Part shown: positions 17,659 to 26,370 of the stretch, in pieces | Layout of the letters: every line of letters starts with the position of its first letter | Numbering within the stretch: position 1 is the first letter of the stretch | Source: Zetaproteobacteria bacterium | Lineage (GTDB): Bacteria; Pseudomonadota; Zetaproteobacteria; Mariprofundales; J009 | NCBI GenBank assembly: GCA_003696765.1 | Contig: RFFX01000053.1 | Coordinates: 1 to 43,810 of the forward strand | Length of the DNA: 43,810 nucleotides | Reading direction: 5' to 3' | Translations under genes and position numbers: made by a program | The notes under the pieces: model-generated | Seen by the model: only the letters and a program-made list of their open reading frames with translations | The model's database searches: none | What the model was told of the DNA's origin: nothing

Positions 17659-19738
17659 CAGAGGCATGAGAGATCCCCCAGTCGCATGAAGAGTCGGCGC
17701 AGCCGCAGCAGCAGCGCCAGCCGGTTGCGCCGCAGGTCGCGATCCTCATCCATCACCATCACCCGGTCGAAGAAGTCGTCCACCGGCCGGCGCAGGCCGG
17801 CGAGCACAGACAGTTGCCCCTCGGCATCCTCCGGCATCTCCGCCTCGGCCTGCTGCAGCGCCTGCCACAACTGCAGCTCGGCGTCGTCCACCAGATGGGA
17901 GGGGTCGACGTGGTCGTCGTCCACCTTCTGCTTCTTCAGGATGTTGGCGATGCGCTTGTTGGCCGCTGCCACCGCGGCACCCTCGTCGCCGGCGAGGAAG
18001 CCGCCGAGCAGCCGCGCGGTGGCGATCAGTTCGTGGATCGGCCGCCTCTGACGCGCCCCCAGCGCCGCGGCCAGCGCCGGGCGGGTCACCTGCAGGGCCT
18101 CGGCCATTCCCTCCATCCGCTCCTCGATGAAGGCGAGCACCGCCGCCCGCGTCTCGCCGCTGATGGCGATGGTCACCCGCTGCTGGTTCCACTGCTTGAT
18201 CGCCTCGTCGAGCACCTCCTCCAGCGTCATCCGGACGGCGCTGTGGTTCATCAACCGCACCAGGCCGATGGCCGCCCGCCGCAGGCCGAAGGGGTCGGCG
18301 CTGGCGGTGGGGATGCGGCCGATGTGGAAGTAGCCGAGCAGCTTGTCGGCCCGCTCGGCGATGCCGATGGCCCGGGCGATGGCGCTGCGCGGCAGCGGAT
18401 CGTCGGCCCCCTCCGGCAGGTAGTGTTCGCTGATGCCGGCGGCCACCGCCTCCGACTCCCCCTCCATCCGGGCGTAGACGCCGCCCATGTAGCCCTGCAG
18501 CTCGGGGAACTCCCCGACCAGCCCGCAGGTGAGGTCCGACTTGCACAGGTAGGCGGCGCGCTGGCCGTCGCCGGCGTCGATGCCCAGCCGCGCGCCACAA
18601 TCGAGGATGAATCCGCGCAGCCGGGCGACCTGGTCGCCGACCATCCCCAGCCCCTCCTGGAAGACGACATGGTTGAGCGACTCCACCCGCGCCTCGAGCG
18701 AGATGTTGGGATCCCGGTCGAAGTAGAAGGCGGCGTCGGCCAGCCGGGCGTTGACCACCCGCTCGTTGCCCCGTGCCACCACCTGCGGGTCGGTCGAGGC
18801 GATGTTGGCCACGGCGAGGAAGATGTTGCTGGTGCCGCCGTCCTGACGCCGGGTGGAGAAGCAGCGCTGGTGGTGGCGCAGCACCACCGTGCTGACCCTC
18901 GGCGGCAGCCGCAGATATTCGGCGCCGTAGCTGCCGGCGACCACCTGCGGCCATTCGGTGAGGTCGGTCACCTCGTCGAGCAGCGCGAAGTCGTTGCACA
19001 GCTTCACGCCCCACCGGTCTGCGGCGGCGTAGAGTTGGCTCTTGATCGCCGTGCGTCGCTCCTCCCGGTCGGCCAGCACATGCTGCTCCCTGAGCCAGCC
19101 GATCGGGTCGGACGGATCGATGGCGCCGCTGCCGCCGTGGACCCGGTGGCCGTGGCTGATGCGGCCGCTCTCCACGCCGGCGAAGGAGAAGGGGATCCGC
19201 TCCGTACCCAGCAGGGCGACGATCCAGCGGACCGGCCGGATGAAGGCGTCGTTGCGCGCCGGGCCCTCCTGCCAGACCATCTTCTTCGGGCTGGGCAGCC
19301 TGCGCAGCAGCTCGGGCAGCGCCTCGGCGAGCAGGTCGCGGCTCTCTCGACCCTCGACCAGTCGGCGCGCCTGCAGGTAGCGCCCCTTGCCCGGGGACTT
19401 CTCCTCCAGCACCAGCTCCTCCGGCGCCACACCGGCCTTACGGGCGAAGCCGAGTGCCGCCGGGGTGGGGGCGCCGTCGCGAAAGGCGACCTCTTCGGAC
19501 GGGCCCCAGAGCAACTCGAAGCGGGCCTCCTGCGTGCGGGGGAAGGCGCGGGCGATGACCAGCAGCCGGCGCGGCGTGCTGGTGGCATGCAGCTCCGGCG
19601 GCTCCATGCCCGCCTTGCGTACCACATCGGCGATGCCGCGGGCCAGCGCCTCGGCCATCGGCTGGGCGACGCCGGCGGGGATCTCTTCGACGCCGATTTC
19701 GATCAGCAGCGGGGCGTGCGGGGAGGAGGGGGTGGGGT

Positions 19739-19742
<4 letters not shown>
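17658..19742 (-). CDS. glyS: Glycyl-tRNA synthetase beta subunit
   Basis: 694 aa from ATG 19742, overlapping the glyQ stop (ATGA); this gives the family-standard length. The N-terminus [20 protein letters not shown] and the stretches [24 protein letters not shown] and [10 protein letters not shown] are typical GlyS motifs. The C-terminal DALR-type anticodon region ends near [16 protein letters not shown]. It forms the alpha2beta2 enzyme with GlyQ, charging tRNA-Gly in the cytoplasm. The assignment is secure. Confidence 0.97.
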
Positions 19743-20596
<854 letters not shown>

Positions 20597-20703
20597 GCCG
20601 GATCACAGCGCAGACGTCCGTCCATGGAGCGTTGCTTCATGAAACACGAAATGTGTTGCACGGCCTTCCGTGGCCGCGGGTGATGGTCGCTTGCGAAACC
20701 ATC
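20597..20703 (-). repeat. Modular intergenic element, copy 5 (ispB/glyQ), internally shortened
   Basis: Minus-strand orientation. Hairpin A has GATGGT with ACCATC (20682-20703). Hairpin B has the GGCC arms with loop ACGGAA on the minus strand (20660-20678). A short hairpin with AACAC/GTGTT replaces C and D. Hairpin E is decayed in mid-stem but keeps loop ATGGAC and the closing TCC/GGA (about 20610-20635). The 13-nt tail (20597-20609) abuts the glyQ ATG. The ispB stop lies just before hairpin A. Confidence 0.8.
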
Positions 20704-20705
20704 GT

Positions 20706-21698
20706 TCAATGATCGCGCCGGGCGGCGAATCCGGCCAGCCGTTGCAACAGCCCGGTGACCGTCGGATCGCCGTCGACGGCCTCGACGGCCCGCGCCGCCC
20801 GCCGGGCGTAGTCGGCCGCCCGCTCCATACAGACCACGTCGCCGCCATGGTGCAGCACACGTCTCCGCACCCAGTCGCGCTCCTCCTCGTCGCGGTAGCC
20901 GTCGTTCTCGGCGATCGCCTCGACCCGTGCGCGCAGCTCGGGATCCCGGGCCATGGCGTGGATCAGCGGCAGGGTGATCTTGCCCTCCTCCAGGTCGTGG
21001 CCCACCGGCTTGCCCGCCCGCGCGCGCTCGGCGGTGTAGTCGAGCGCATCGTCCATCAGTTGGAATGCGACCCCCAGCGCCATGCCGTATTCGGCCATAC
21101 GGGTCACCGTGGCCGTATCCCGTCCGGCGACGAGGGCGCCCACCCCGGCCGCCGCGCGGAAGAGCACCGCCGTCTTGCGCTCGATCACCTCCAGACATTC
21201 GGCCTCGCACATCTCGATGTGGAAGGTGCGCGACAGCTGCAGCACCTCGCCCTCGGCCAGCGCGTTGGTGGTGTCGCTCATCAGCGAGAGCACGGTCATG
21301 TCACCGGCCTGCACCAGCATCTGGAAGGCGCGCGAGAAGAGATAGTCGCCGACCAGCACGCTGGCCTGGTTGCCCCAGACGCCGTTGGCCGAGGGGGTGC
21401 CGCGCCGCTCGCGCGCGGCGTCGACCACGTCGTCGTGCAACAGGCTGGCGGTGTGGATGAACTCGATCACCACCGCCGGCGGGATGTGCTCCCGACCGCG
21501 GTAGCCGAAGAGGCGGGCGGCGAGCAGGCAGATCAGCGGCCGCAGCCGCTTGCCGCCGCTGCCTACGATGTAGCGGCCGACGGCCGGGATCATCGCGATC
21601 TCCGAGCGCAGCTGTTCCACGATGCAGCGATCGACCTGCGCCATCTCGTCGCGGCAGAGGGCGATGGCCTGCTGCAATGGGTTCTCTCCCCCCTTCAT
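20706..21698 (-). CDS. ispB: Trans polyprenyl diphosphate synthase (octaprenyl-type)
   Basis: 330 aa from ATG 21698, which shares a base with the preceding stop; a GTG three bases earlier is possible. Both Asp-rich motifs are present: LLHDDVVDAARERRG and FQLMDDALDYT. GGKRLRPLICLLAARL is the isopentenyl-binding region. The enzyme extends farnesyl diphosphate to the long isoprenoid side chain of quinones. Chain length cannot be read with confidence, so the symbol reflects the most likely orthologue. Confidence 0.88.
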   Translation of the reverse strand: MKGGENPLQQAIALCRDEMAQVDRCIVEQLRSEIAMIPAVGRYIVGSGGKRLRPLICLLAARLFGYRGREHIPPAVVIEFIHTASLLHDDVVDAARERRGTPSANGVWGNQASVLVGDYLFSRAFQMLVQAGDMTVLSLMSDTTNALAEGEVLQLSRTFHIEMCEAECLEVIERKTAVLFRAAAGVGALVAGRDTATVTRMAEYGMALGVAFQLMDDALDYTAERARAGKPVGHDLEEGKITLPLIHAMARDPELRARVEAIAENDGYRDEEERDWVRRRVLHHGGDVVCMERAADYARRAARAVEAVDGDPTVTGLLQRLAGFAARRDH

Positions 21699-22273
21699 CA
21701 CCTCCCCTCCCCTGCGGGATCGACGACGACCACCCCCGCCGGGCCGGGCCGCAGCCGAACCGTGCGGCGGCTATCGGGATGGTCGGCGTCGCGCAGCACG
21801 ATGTCGAGTGGTGTGACCATGCCACCCGGCAAGATCCTGGCGCGGCCGATCGGTGGCTCCTCTCCGGTGCGGCTCCCCTCTTCCCCGGACGGTTGCATAT
21901 CGATCGCCATCTGCTGTTCGATGCCATTCTCCAGCACGCGGTCGAGCACCACCCCATCCAGCTTGCGGGGGGCAAACGGCGCCTCGGACATCGGCAACCA
22001 CCGCCGCGCCTCGGTGCGGCGCTCGAAGCGGTAGCGGTCGTGCCAGGCCGACCAGCGCAGCGGGCTGCCGCTCATCTGCGCCTCGTCGACGGCCAGCTGC
22101 AGCACCTGCCGCAACCGGTCCGCCTCCTCCTCCAACGCGCCGCCGCCGGCGGGCAGCAGGTTGGGCGCGACCAGCGCGGTGACCAGTGCAAGGATCGCGA
22201 TGACCAGCACGATCTCCAGCAGAGTGAAGCCCGCGGCGTGTCTGGTTCGCCGTTGTGCACGGTTGTGCCTCAC
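21698..22273 (-). CDS. GspH-like type II secretion/type IV minor pseudopilin
   Basis: 191 aa from GTG 22273, overlapping the nusB stop (GTGA). A short basic leader precedes a canonical prepilin peptidase site, G-FTLLEIVLVIAILALVTAL, with Glu at position +5. The following globular part resembles GspH (ADRLRQVLQLAVDEAQMSG). It is processed and methylated by a prepilin peptidase and would enter a pseudopilus. No other secretion gene is nearby, so it appears to be an orphan or part of a dispersed system. Confidence 0.82.
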   Translation of the reverse strand: MRHNRAQRRTRHAAGFTLLEIVLVIAILALVTALVAPNLLPAGGGALEEEADRLRQVLQLAVDEAQMSGSPLRWSAWHDRYRFERRTEARRWLPMSEAPFAPRKLDGVVLDRVLENGIEQQMAIDMQPSGEEGSRTGEEPPIGRARILPGGMVTPLDIVLRDADHPDSRRTVRLRPGPAGVVVVDPAGEGR

Positions 22274-22761
22274 GCGGCCGTTTCGGCGGCGCGGAGGGTT
22301 CGGGCCAGCCGGTCGAGGATGCCGTTGACGAAGGAGGGGACCGGATCGTCGCCGTACTCGTGGCCGAGCTCGACCGCCTCGTCGAGGATGACGCGGTAGG
22401 GGATCTCCAGCCGCCGGCTCAGCTCCCAGCAGCCCACCCGCAGGATGGCCAGCTCGATGGCGCCGACGTGCTCCAGCCTCCGGCCGGTGAGTGCCTTGGC
22501 GATGGCGCCATCGAGTTCCTCCCTGCAGGTGATCACCCCCTCGACCAGGGCGCGGAAGTAGTCGGTATCCATCCGTCGGCGCTCGGCGATGCGGCCGGCG
22601 ACGAGCGGGGCGACGTCGGCCGGATCGCAGCCGCCGATCTGCCAGGCGTAGAGCAGCTCCACCGCCGACTGTCGCGCCTGATGACGGCTGCCCGCGCCGC
22701 CGTCGCTGTCGCGCTCCCCCCGGTCGGCCGCCGCCCCATCCTGCCGGCTAGTGGGGCTCAT
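22270..22761 (-). CDS. nusB: Transcription antitermination factor NusB
   Basis: 163 aa from ATG 22761, overlapping the ribH stop. After a hydrophilic N-terminus of about 25 residues, the NusB helical fold begins at RHQARQSAVELLYAWQIGG. It contains the typical DYFRALVEGVITCREELDGA, AILRVGCWELSRRLEIPYRV and the C-terminal SFVNGILDRLAR. It binds boxA RNA with S10 in rRNA antitermination. The ribH-nusB pairing is common in proteobacteria and supports the call. Confidence 0.95.
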   Translation of the reverse strand: MSPTSRQDGAAADRGERDSDGGAGSRHQARQSAVELLYAWQIGGCDPADVAPLVAGRIAERRRMDTDYFRALVEGVITCREELDGAIAKALTGRRLEHVGAIELAILRVGCWELSRRLEIPYRVILDEAVELGHEYGDDPVPSFVNGILDRLARTLRAAETAA

Positions 22762-23237
22762 GCGCGGATCATCTGGATGGTGCGGGCGACCTCCAGTGCG
22801 GTCAGCGCCGCCTCCCGCCCCTTGTCGCCGTGGCTGCCGCCGGCCCGCTCCTGCGCCTGGACGATGGTGTCGACGGTGAGCAGGCCGTTGCCCACCCCCA
22901 CGTCGCCGCGGGCGGCGATGCGCGCGATCAGCCGCATGGCGTTGTCACACACATACTCGAAATGGGCGGTGCCGCCGCGGACGACACAGCCCAGACAGAC
23001 CAGCACGTCGGGACGACGGTGGCGGACGAGTGCTGAGGCGACGGTGCCGATCTCCAGCGCGCCGGGCACCGAGTAGACCTCGATCGCCCCAGGGTCGGCG
23101 CCGTGCTCCTCCAGCGCGCTCTGCGCCCCGGCGAGGAGCCGGTCGGTGATCTGGCGGTTGAAGCGGCTGACCACGATGGCGATGCGCAGGCCGGAGGCAT
23201 CCAGCTTGTCGGAGAAGACGGGATGTTCGTTGCTCAT
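22758..23237 (-). CDS. ribH: 6,7-dimethyl-8-ribityllumazine synthase
   Basis: 159 aa from ATG 23237. It has the lumazine synthase core: IAIVVSRFNRQITDRLLAGA, SVPGALEIGTVA, LVCLGCVVRGGTAHFEYVCD and GNGLLTVDTIVQAQERAGG. It condenses 5-amino-6-ribitylamino-uracil with dihydroxybutanone phosphate, the penultimate riboflavin step. It forms a cluster with ribE and ribBA. The start lies 14 nt after hairpin E of a palindromic element that separates it from ribBA. Confidence 0.97.
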   Translation of the reverse strand: MSNEHPVFSDKLDASGLRIAIVVSRFNRQITDRLLAGAQSALEEHGADPGAIEVYSVPGALEIGTVASALVRHRRPDVLVCLGCVVRGGTAHFEYVCDNAMRLIARIAARGDVGVGNGLLTVDTIVQAQERAGGSHGDKGREAALTALEVARTIQMIRA

Positions 23238-23400
23238 GGTTCTATTTCACCGCAAAACGTCCCTCCGTGGACTTTTTGCTCGACGGCGATCAAAGAGCAC
23301 GGTCTTCGATCGCCTGACAACACCGTCGGTTGCCGACGCACCCTCCGGTTTTGCGCGGTCCTCCATGGCCGCGGATGCCGGCTTCCCGCGAGGCCGGCAT
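23238..23400 (-). repeat. Modular five-hairpin intergenic element, copy 3 (ribBA/ribH)
   Basis: Complete copy in minus orientation. A: ATGCCGG (23375-23381) with CCGGCAT (23394-23400). B: arms 23354-23360 and 23367-23373, minus-strand loop ATGGAG. C is divergent, with an inner CGTCGG/CCGACG stem. D: arms 23285-23295 and 23304-23314, minus-strand loop CCGTGC. E: GCAAAACGTCC (23252-23262) with GGACTTTTTGC (23269-23279), minus-strand loop ACGGAG. The 14-nt tail runs into the ribH ATG. Confidence 0.85.
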
Positions 23401-23440
23401 TTGATCACACCGCCAGAACGTCCCTCCGAGGACGTTCTGC
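23401..23440 (-). repeat. Partial element, copy 3b, tandem to copy 3
   Basis: A second hairpin E, CAGAACGTCC (23414-23423) with GGACGTTCTG (23430-23439), carries loop TCGGAG on the minus strand and the conserved tail GCGGTGTGATC. It joins copy 3 head-to-tail, so the position where a start codon would sit (ATG) is the first triplet of hairpin A of copy 3. Its stem sequence differs from copy 3 by paired changes (CAGAACG with CGTTCTG). Confidence 0.8.
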
Positions 23441-23532
23441 TCGATTCCGATTCGGTGTCGCCGGCGGGAGGGCCTCCCTTCCCCGAACGCAGGTGCCCTG
23501 CCCGGCGGCGGTTCGTGGTCTGAAGCTCGTGC
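23441..23532 (-). other. Remaining ribBA/ribH spacer
   Basis: These 92 nt between the ribBA stop and the tandem element show only a small inverted repeat (GGGAG/CTCCC around 23466-23480). On the minus strand, a stretch near 23440-23455 resembles a decayed hairpin D. I see no gene or promoter. Confidence 0.4.
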
Positions 23533-24759
23533 CTACCCCTCTTCCCGGCTGCTGGCGACGAGGTCGGGCTGGGGCAGGTGGCCCATGCGGTCGCGCTTGG
23601 TGTTGAGGTAGCGGATGTTCTCGTCGTTGGGGCGGACACAGAGGGGCACCCGCTCGACCACCTCCAGCCGGTAGCCGTCCAGCCCGATGATCTTCTTCGG
23701 GTTGTTGGTCAGCAACCGGAGCTTGCGCAGCCCGACATCGCGCAGGATCTGGGCGCCGATGCCGTAGTGGCGCAGATCGGGGGCGAAGCCGAGCTTGCGG
23801 TTGGCCTCGACCGTGTCGTGGCCGGCGTCCTGCAGGTTGTAGGCGCGCAGTTTGTTGAACAGGCCGATGCCGCGCCCCTCCTGGCGCAGGTAGAGCAGCA
23901 CCCCTTCCCCCTCCTCGCCGATGCGGCGCAGGGCGGCGTGCAGTTGCGAGCCGCAGTCGCACCGGCGGGAGGCGAAGACGTCGCCGGTGAGGCACTCCGA
24001 GTGGACCCGCACCAGCGTCGGCCGTTCGGGGCGTGGATCACCCATGACCAGCGCCAGATGTTCGGCGTCGTCGATCTCGTTGCTGTAGCCGATGATGCGG
24101 AACTCGCCGTATTCGGTCGGCAGCCGCGCCTCGATCTCGCGCCGGACCAGCGAGTCGTGCTCCAGCCGGTGGGCGATGATGTCGGCGATGCAACCGATCT
24201 TCAGCCCGTGTTTCGCCGCGAACCTCTTCAGATCGGGCATCCGCGCCATGGTGCCGTCGGGGTTCATGATCTCGCAGATGACCGCGGCGGGCTTGAGCCC
24301 GGCCATGCGGGCCAGATCGATGCTCGCCTCGGTGTGGCCGGCGCGCACCAGCACCCCCCCCTTGCGTCCCTGCAGCGGAAAGACGTGGCCGGGTGAGGTG
24401 ATGTCCTCCGGGCGGGCGTCGTCGCGCACCGCCACCCGGATGGTGTGGGCGCGGTCGTAGGCGGAGATGCCGGTGGTCACCCCCTCGGCCGCCTCGATCG
24501 AGGCGGTGAAGTTGGTCTTGAACTTGCGGTTCGGGTCGCTGACCATCAGCGGGATGCCGAGCTGGGCGACATGCTCCTCGGTCATCGCCAGGCAGATCAG
24601 ACCACGGCCGTGGGTGGCCATGAAGTTGATACTCTCCGGCGTCACCCACTCGGCGGCGAGCACCAGATCCCCCTCGTTCTCGCGCGACTCGTCGTCGGCG
24701 AGGATGATCATGCGTCCGGCGCGGATCTCCTCGATCAGTTCGCTACAGCTGGCCAGCAT
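23533..24759 (-). CDS. ribBA: Bifunctional DHBP synthase / GTP cyclohydrolase II
   Basis: 408 aa from ATG 24759. N-terminal RibB domain (residues 1-200): [30 protein letters not shown], and [14 protein letters not shown] with [14 protein letters not shown]-terminal RibA domain: the zinc motif [20 protein letters not shown] and the catalytic [31 protein letters not shown] and LLTNNPKKI are also intact, so both activities look functional, unlike many RibBA-like proteins with a decayed RibA half. It makes both precursors of riboflavin. It overlaps the end of ribE by 17 nt. Confidence 0.96.
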   Translation of the reverse strand: MLASCSELIEEIRAGRMIILADDESRENEGDLVLAAEWVTPESINFMATHGRGLICLAMTEEHVAQLGIPLMVSDPNRKFKTNFTASIEAAEGVTTGISAYDRAHTIRVAVRDDARPEDITSPGHVFPLQGRKGGVLVRAGHTEASIDLARMAGLKPAAVICEIMNPDGTMARMPDLKRFAAKHGLKIGCIADIIAHRLEHDSLVRREIEARLPTEYGEFRIIGYSNEIDDAEHLALVMGDPRPERPTLVRVHSECLTGDVFASRRCDCGSQLHAALRRIGEEGEGVLLYLRQEGRGIGLFNKLRAYNLQDAGHDTVEANRKLGFAPDLRHYGIGAQILRDVGLRKLRLLTNNPKKIIGLDGYRLEVVERVPLCVRPNDENIRYLNTKRDRMGHLPQPDLVASSREEG

Positions 24760-25429
24760 GGCTTGCTCCTTTGGGTGGATCCTGTTGCGCAGCAGGCCCC
24801 GCGAGCGGTGGCCCTCCGGCTTGATCCCGCCTCAGCCACTCCATCTGCCGGGCTGCATAGCGGGCGAGGATGTCGCACTCCAGGTTGACGCGGGTGCCCG
24901 TCCGCCACCACTTCAGCGTGGTCTGCGCGAGGGTATGCGGAATCAGAGAGAGGGTGAAGCGGTCACGCTCCACCGTGTTGACGGTCAGGCTGACGCCGTC
25001 GAGCGCCACCGAGCCCTTCGGTGCGATCCAGGGGGCGAAGGGGTCGGGCAGCTCGACGGTCACCCGGCGGAAATCCCCCAGCGGCTCGACGGCGCGCACC
25101 ATGGTGGTGCCGTCGATATGGCCGGTGACCATGTGGCCGCCGAGGGCATCGCCCATGCGCAGCGCCGGCTCCAGGTTGACCCGATCGCCGACGGCACGCG
25201 CACCGAGGGTGGTGCGTGCCAGCGTCTCCCCCGAGAGCTGGACGGTGAAGCGGCCGCCGGCGCGCTCCAGACCGGTCAGGGTGAGGCAGCAGCCGTCGAC
25301 GGCGATCGAATCGCCCGGCCGCCAGCCGGCGGACTCCAGCCCGTGGTCGATGGTCAGTGCGATCGCCCCGCCGGCAAGCGGCCGCCGCGCCTGAATGCGG
25401 CCGATCCCCTGAATAATGCCTGTGAACAA
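24743..25429 (-). CDS. ribE: Riboflavin synthase alpha chain
   Basis: 228 aa. The start is TTG 25429, fixed by the invariant N-terminus (M)[11 protein letters not shown]; no ATG or GTG lies in frame nearby. The internally duplicated lumazine-binding barrels are visible: [15 protein letters not shown] and [10 protein letters not shown] in the first, [16 protein letters not shown] and [11 protein letters not shown] in the second. It dismutates two lumazines to riboflavin. The TTG begins exactly 13 nt after hairpin E of a palindromic element. I found no FMN riboswitch pattern upstream. Confidence 0.94.
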   Translation of the reverse strand: MFTGIIQGIGRIQARRPLAGGAIALTIDHGLESAGWRPGDSIAVDGCCLTLTGLERAGGRFTVQLSGETLARTTLGARAVGDRVNLEPALRMGDALGGHMVTGHIDGTTMVRAVEPLGDFRRVTVELPDPFAPWIAPKGSVALDGVSLTVNTVERDRFTLSLIPHTLAQTTLKWWRTGTRVNLECDILARYAARQMEWLRRDQAGGPPLAGPAAQQDPPKGASHAGQL

Positions 25430-25591
25430 TTCCGATCACACCGCAAAAAGTCCGTCCATGGACTTTTTGCTTGACGGCAATCGAAGAGCGCGGTCTTCGA
25501 TTGCCTTACAAAACAGTCGCTTGCGTGCGCAAGCTCCCGTTTTGCGCGGCCGTCCGTGGCCGCGGCTGCCGGCTTCGTGCGAAGCCGTCAG
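25430..25591 (-). repeat. Modular five-hairpin intergenic element, copy 4 (channel/ribE)
   Basis: Complete copy in minus orientation. A: CTGCCGGCTTC (25566-25576) with GAAGCCGTCAG (25581-25591). B: CGCGGCC (25545-25551) with GGCCGCG (25558-25564), minus-strand loop ACGGAC. C: CAAAAC (25509-25514) with GTTTTG (25539-25544), around a strong inner GCTTGCG/CGCAAGC stem. D: GCAATCGAAGA (25477-25487) with TCTTCGATTGC (25494-25504). E: GCAAAAAGTCC (25443-25453) with GGACTTTTTGC (25460-25470), minus-strand loop ATGGAC. The channel gene's TGA stop lies inside hairpin A and the 13-nt tail meets the ribE TTG. Confidence 0.9.
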
Positions 25592-26367
25592 TTCATCCCC
25601 CCCCGGTCGTTGTCGGTGGGGGCCTCTTCGGACCCACCGTCTGCTGGCGCGGGCTCCTCCTCGGTGACCGAAGCGGCGATCTTGTCGATCTGGTAGGTGA
25701 GGTTGGCCACCAGCAGCGAATAGAGGGTGATGCCGAAGAGCATGGTGATCACCGCCACGATGCGGCCCATCGCCGAGGTGGGGTAGAGGTCGCCGTAGCC
25801 GACGGTGGTCAGGGTGACGAAGGCCCACCAGAGCGCATCCTCGATGGTGGCGAAGCCGGGGTTGACCGGGTGCTCGACCAGATACTCCAGCAGGCCGAAG
25901 ACGAACACCATGAAGAAGACCAGCGCCATCATCGCCGGGAAGTTCTCCTTGGAGACCACCAGCAGCGACAGGATTCGTCGGCGGTTGATGTGCAGCAGGC
26001 CGCCGATGCGCAGCATGCGCAGGAGCGAGCCCAGCTTGGCGATGCGCAGCATGGCCAGCAACCGCAACAGCGGCGAGGAGAGCAGCACCACCAGCACCAG
26101 ATCGAACCAGTTGGCCCGCAGGTAGGCGTTGCGGTCGCGGGCCAGCAGCAGCCGGATGCCGAAGGCGAGGACGAAGAGCGAGAGGTTGAGCACCAGCATC
26201 CACTCCTCGTGGCCGCTCCAGAAGGGGAGGGAGACGGCGACGATGGTGGTGATCAGCAGCAGGGCGTCGAGCGCTCTGGCCAGCAGCGGAAGGCGCGCAT
26301 GGGCGATGCTGGCCCGCCATGCCCGGCTCTGCTGTGCTGCCTGCTTTTCCCCGTTTTGCTCCGGCAA
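25588..26367 (-). CDS. Voltage-gated-type potassium channel
   Basis: 259 aa. Hydrophobic segments match a six-helix Kv-like channel: helices around residues 30-50 and 58-78, a basic S4-like stretch (LLAMLRIAKLGSLLRMLRIG), then a pore loop with the K+ selectivity filter TLTTVGYGDLYP (about residues 188-199) between two helices (ALVFFMVFVFGLLEYL and VAVITMLFGITLYSLLVANL). The tail is acidic and cytoplasmic. It would conduct K+ across the inner membrane. It lies between the aldolase/dehydrogenase gene and ribE, with no functional link evident. Its stop is inside palindromic element copy 4. Confidence 0.9.
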   Translation of the reverse strand: MPEQNGEKQAAQQSRAWRASIAHARLPLLARALDALLLITTIVAVSLPFWSGHEEWMLVLNLSLFVLAFGIRLLLARDRNAYLRANWFDLVLVVLLSSPLLRLLAMLRIAKLGSLLRMLRIGGLLHINRRRILSLLVVSKENFPAMMALVFFMVFVFGLLEYLVEHPVNPGFATIEDALWWAFVTLTTVGYGDLYPTSAMGRIVAVITMLFGITLYSLLVANLTYQIDKIAASVTEEEPAPADGGSEEAPTDNDRGGMN

Positions 26368-26370
26368 CGG

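Noticed and set aside
23238-23440. CRISPR array or leader
   Set aside because: The repeats are dispersed, structured and not separated by uniform unique spacers, and no cas gene is present.
25443-25470. Hairpin E as an ordinary rho-independent terminator (A5-GTCC-loop-GGAC-T5)
   Set aside because: The T-run is within the stem, the GC part is only 3-4 bp, and the hairpin lies 12-14 nt before start codons inside probable operons. A conditional attenuator role is not excluded, so it is kept as part of the element.
25430-25591. FMN riboswitch upstream of ribE
   Set aside because: The region is fully explained by the five-hairpin element shared with non-riboflavin genes, and the conserved FMN-riboswitch core is not visible.
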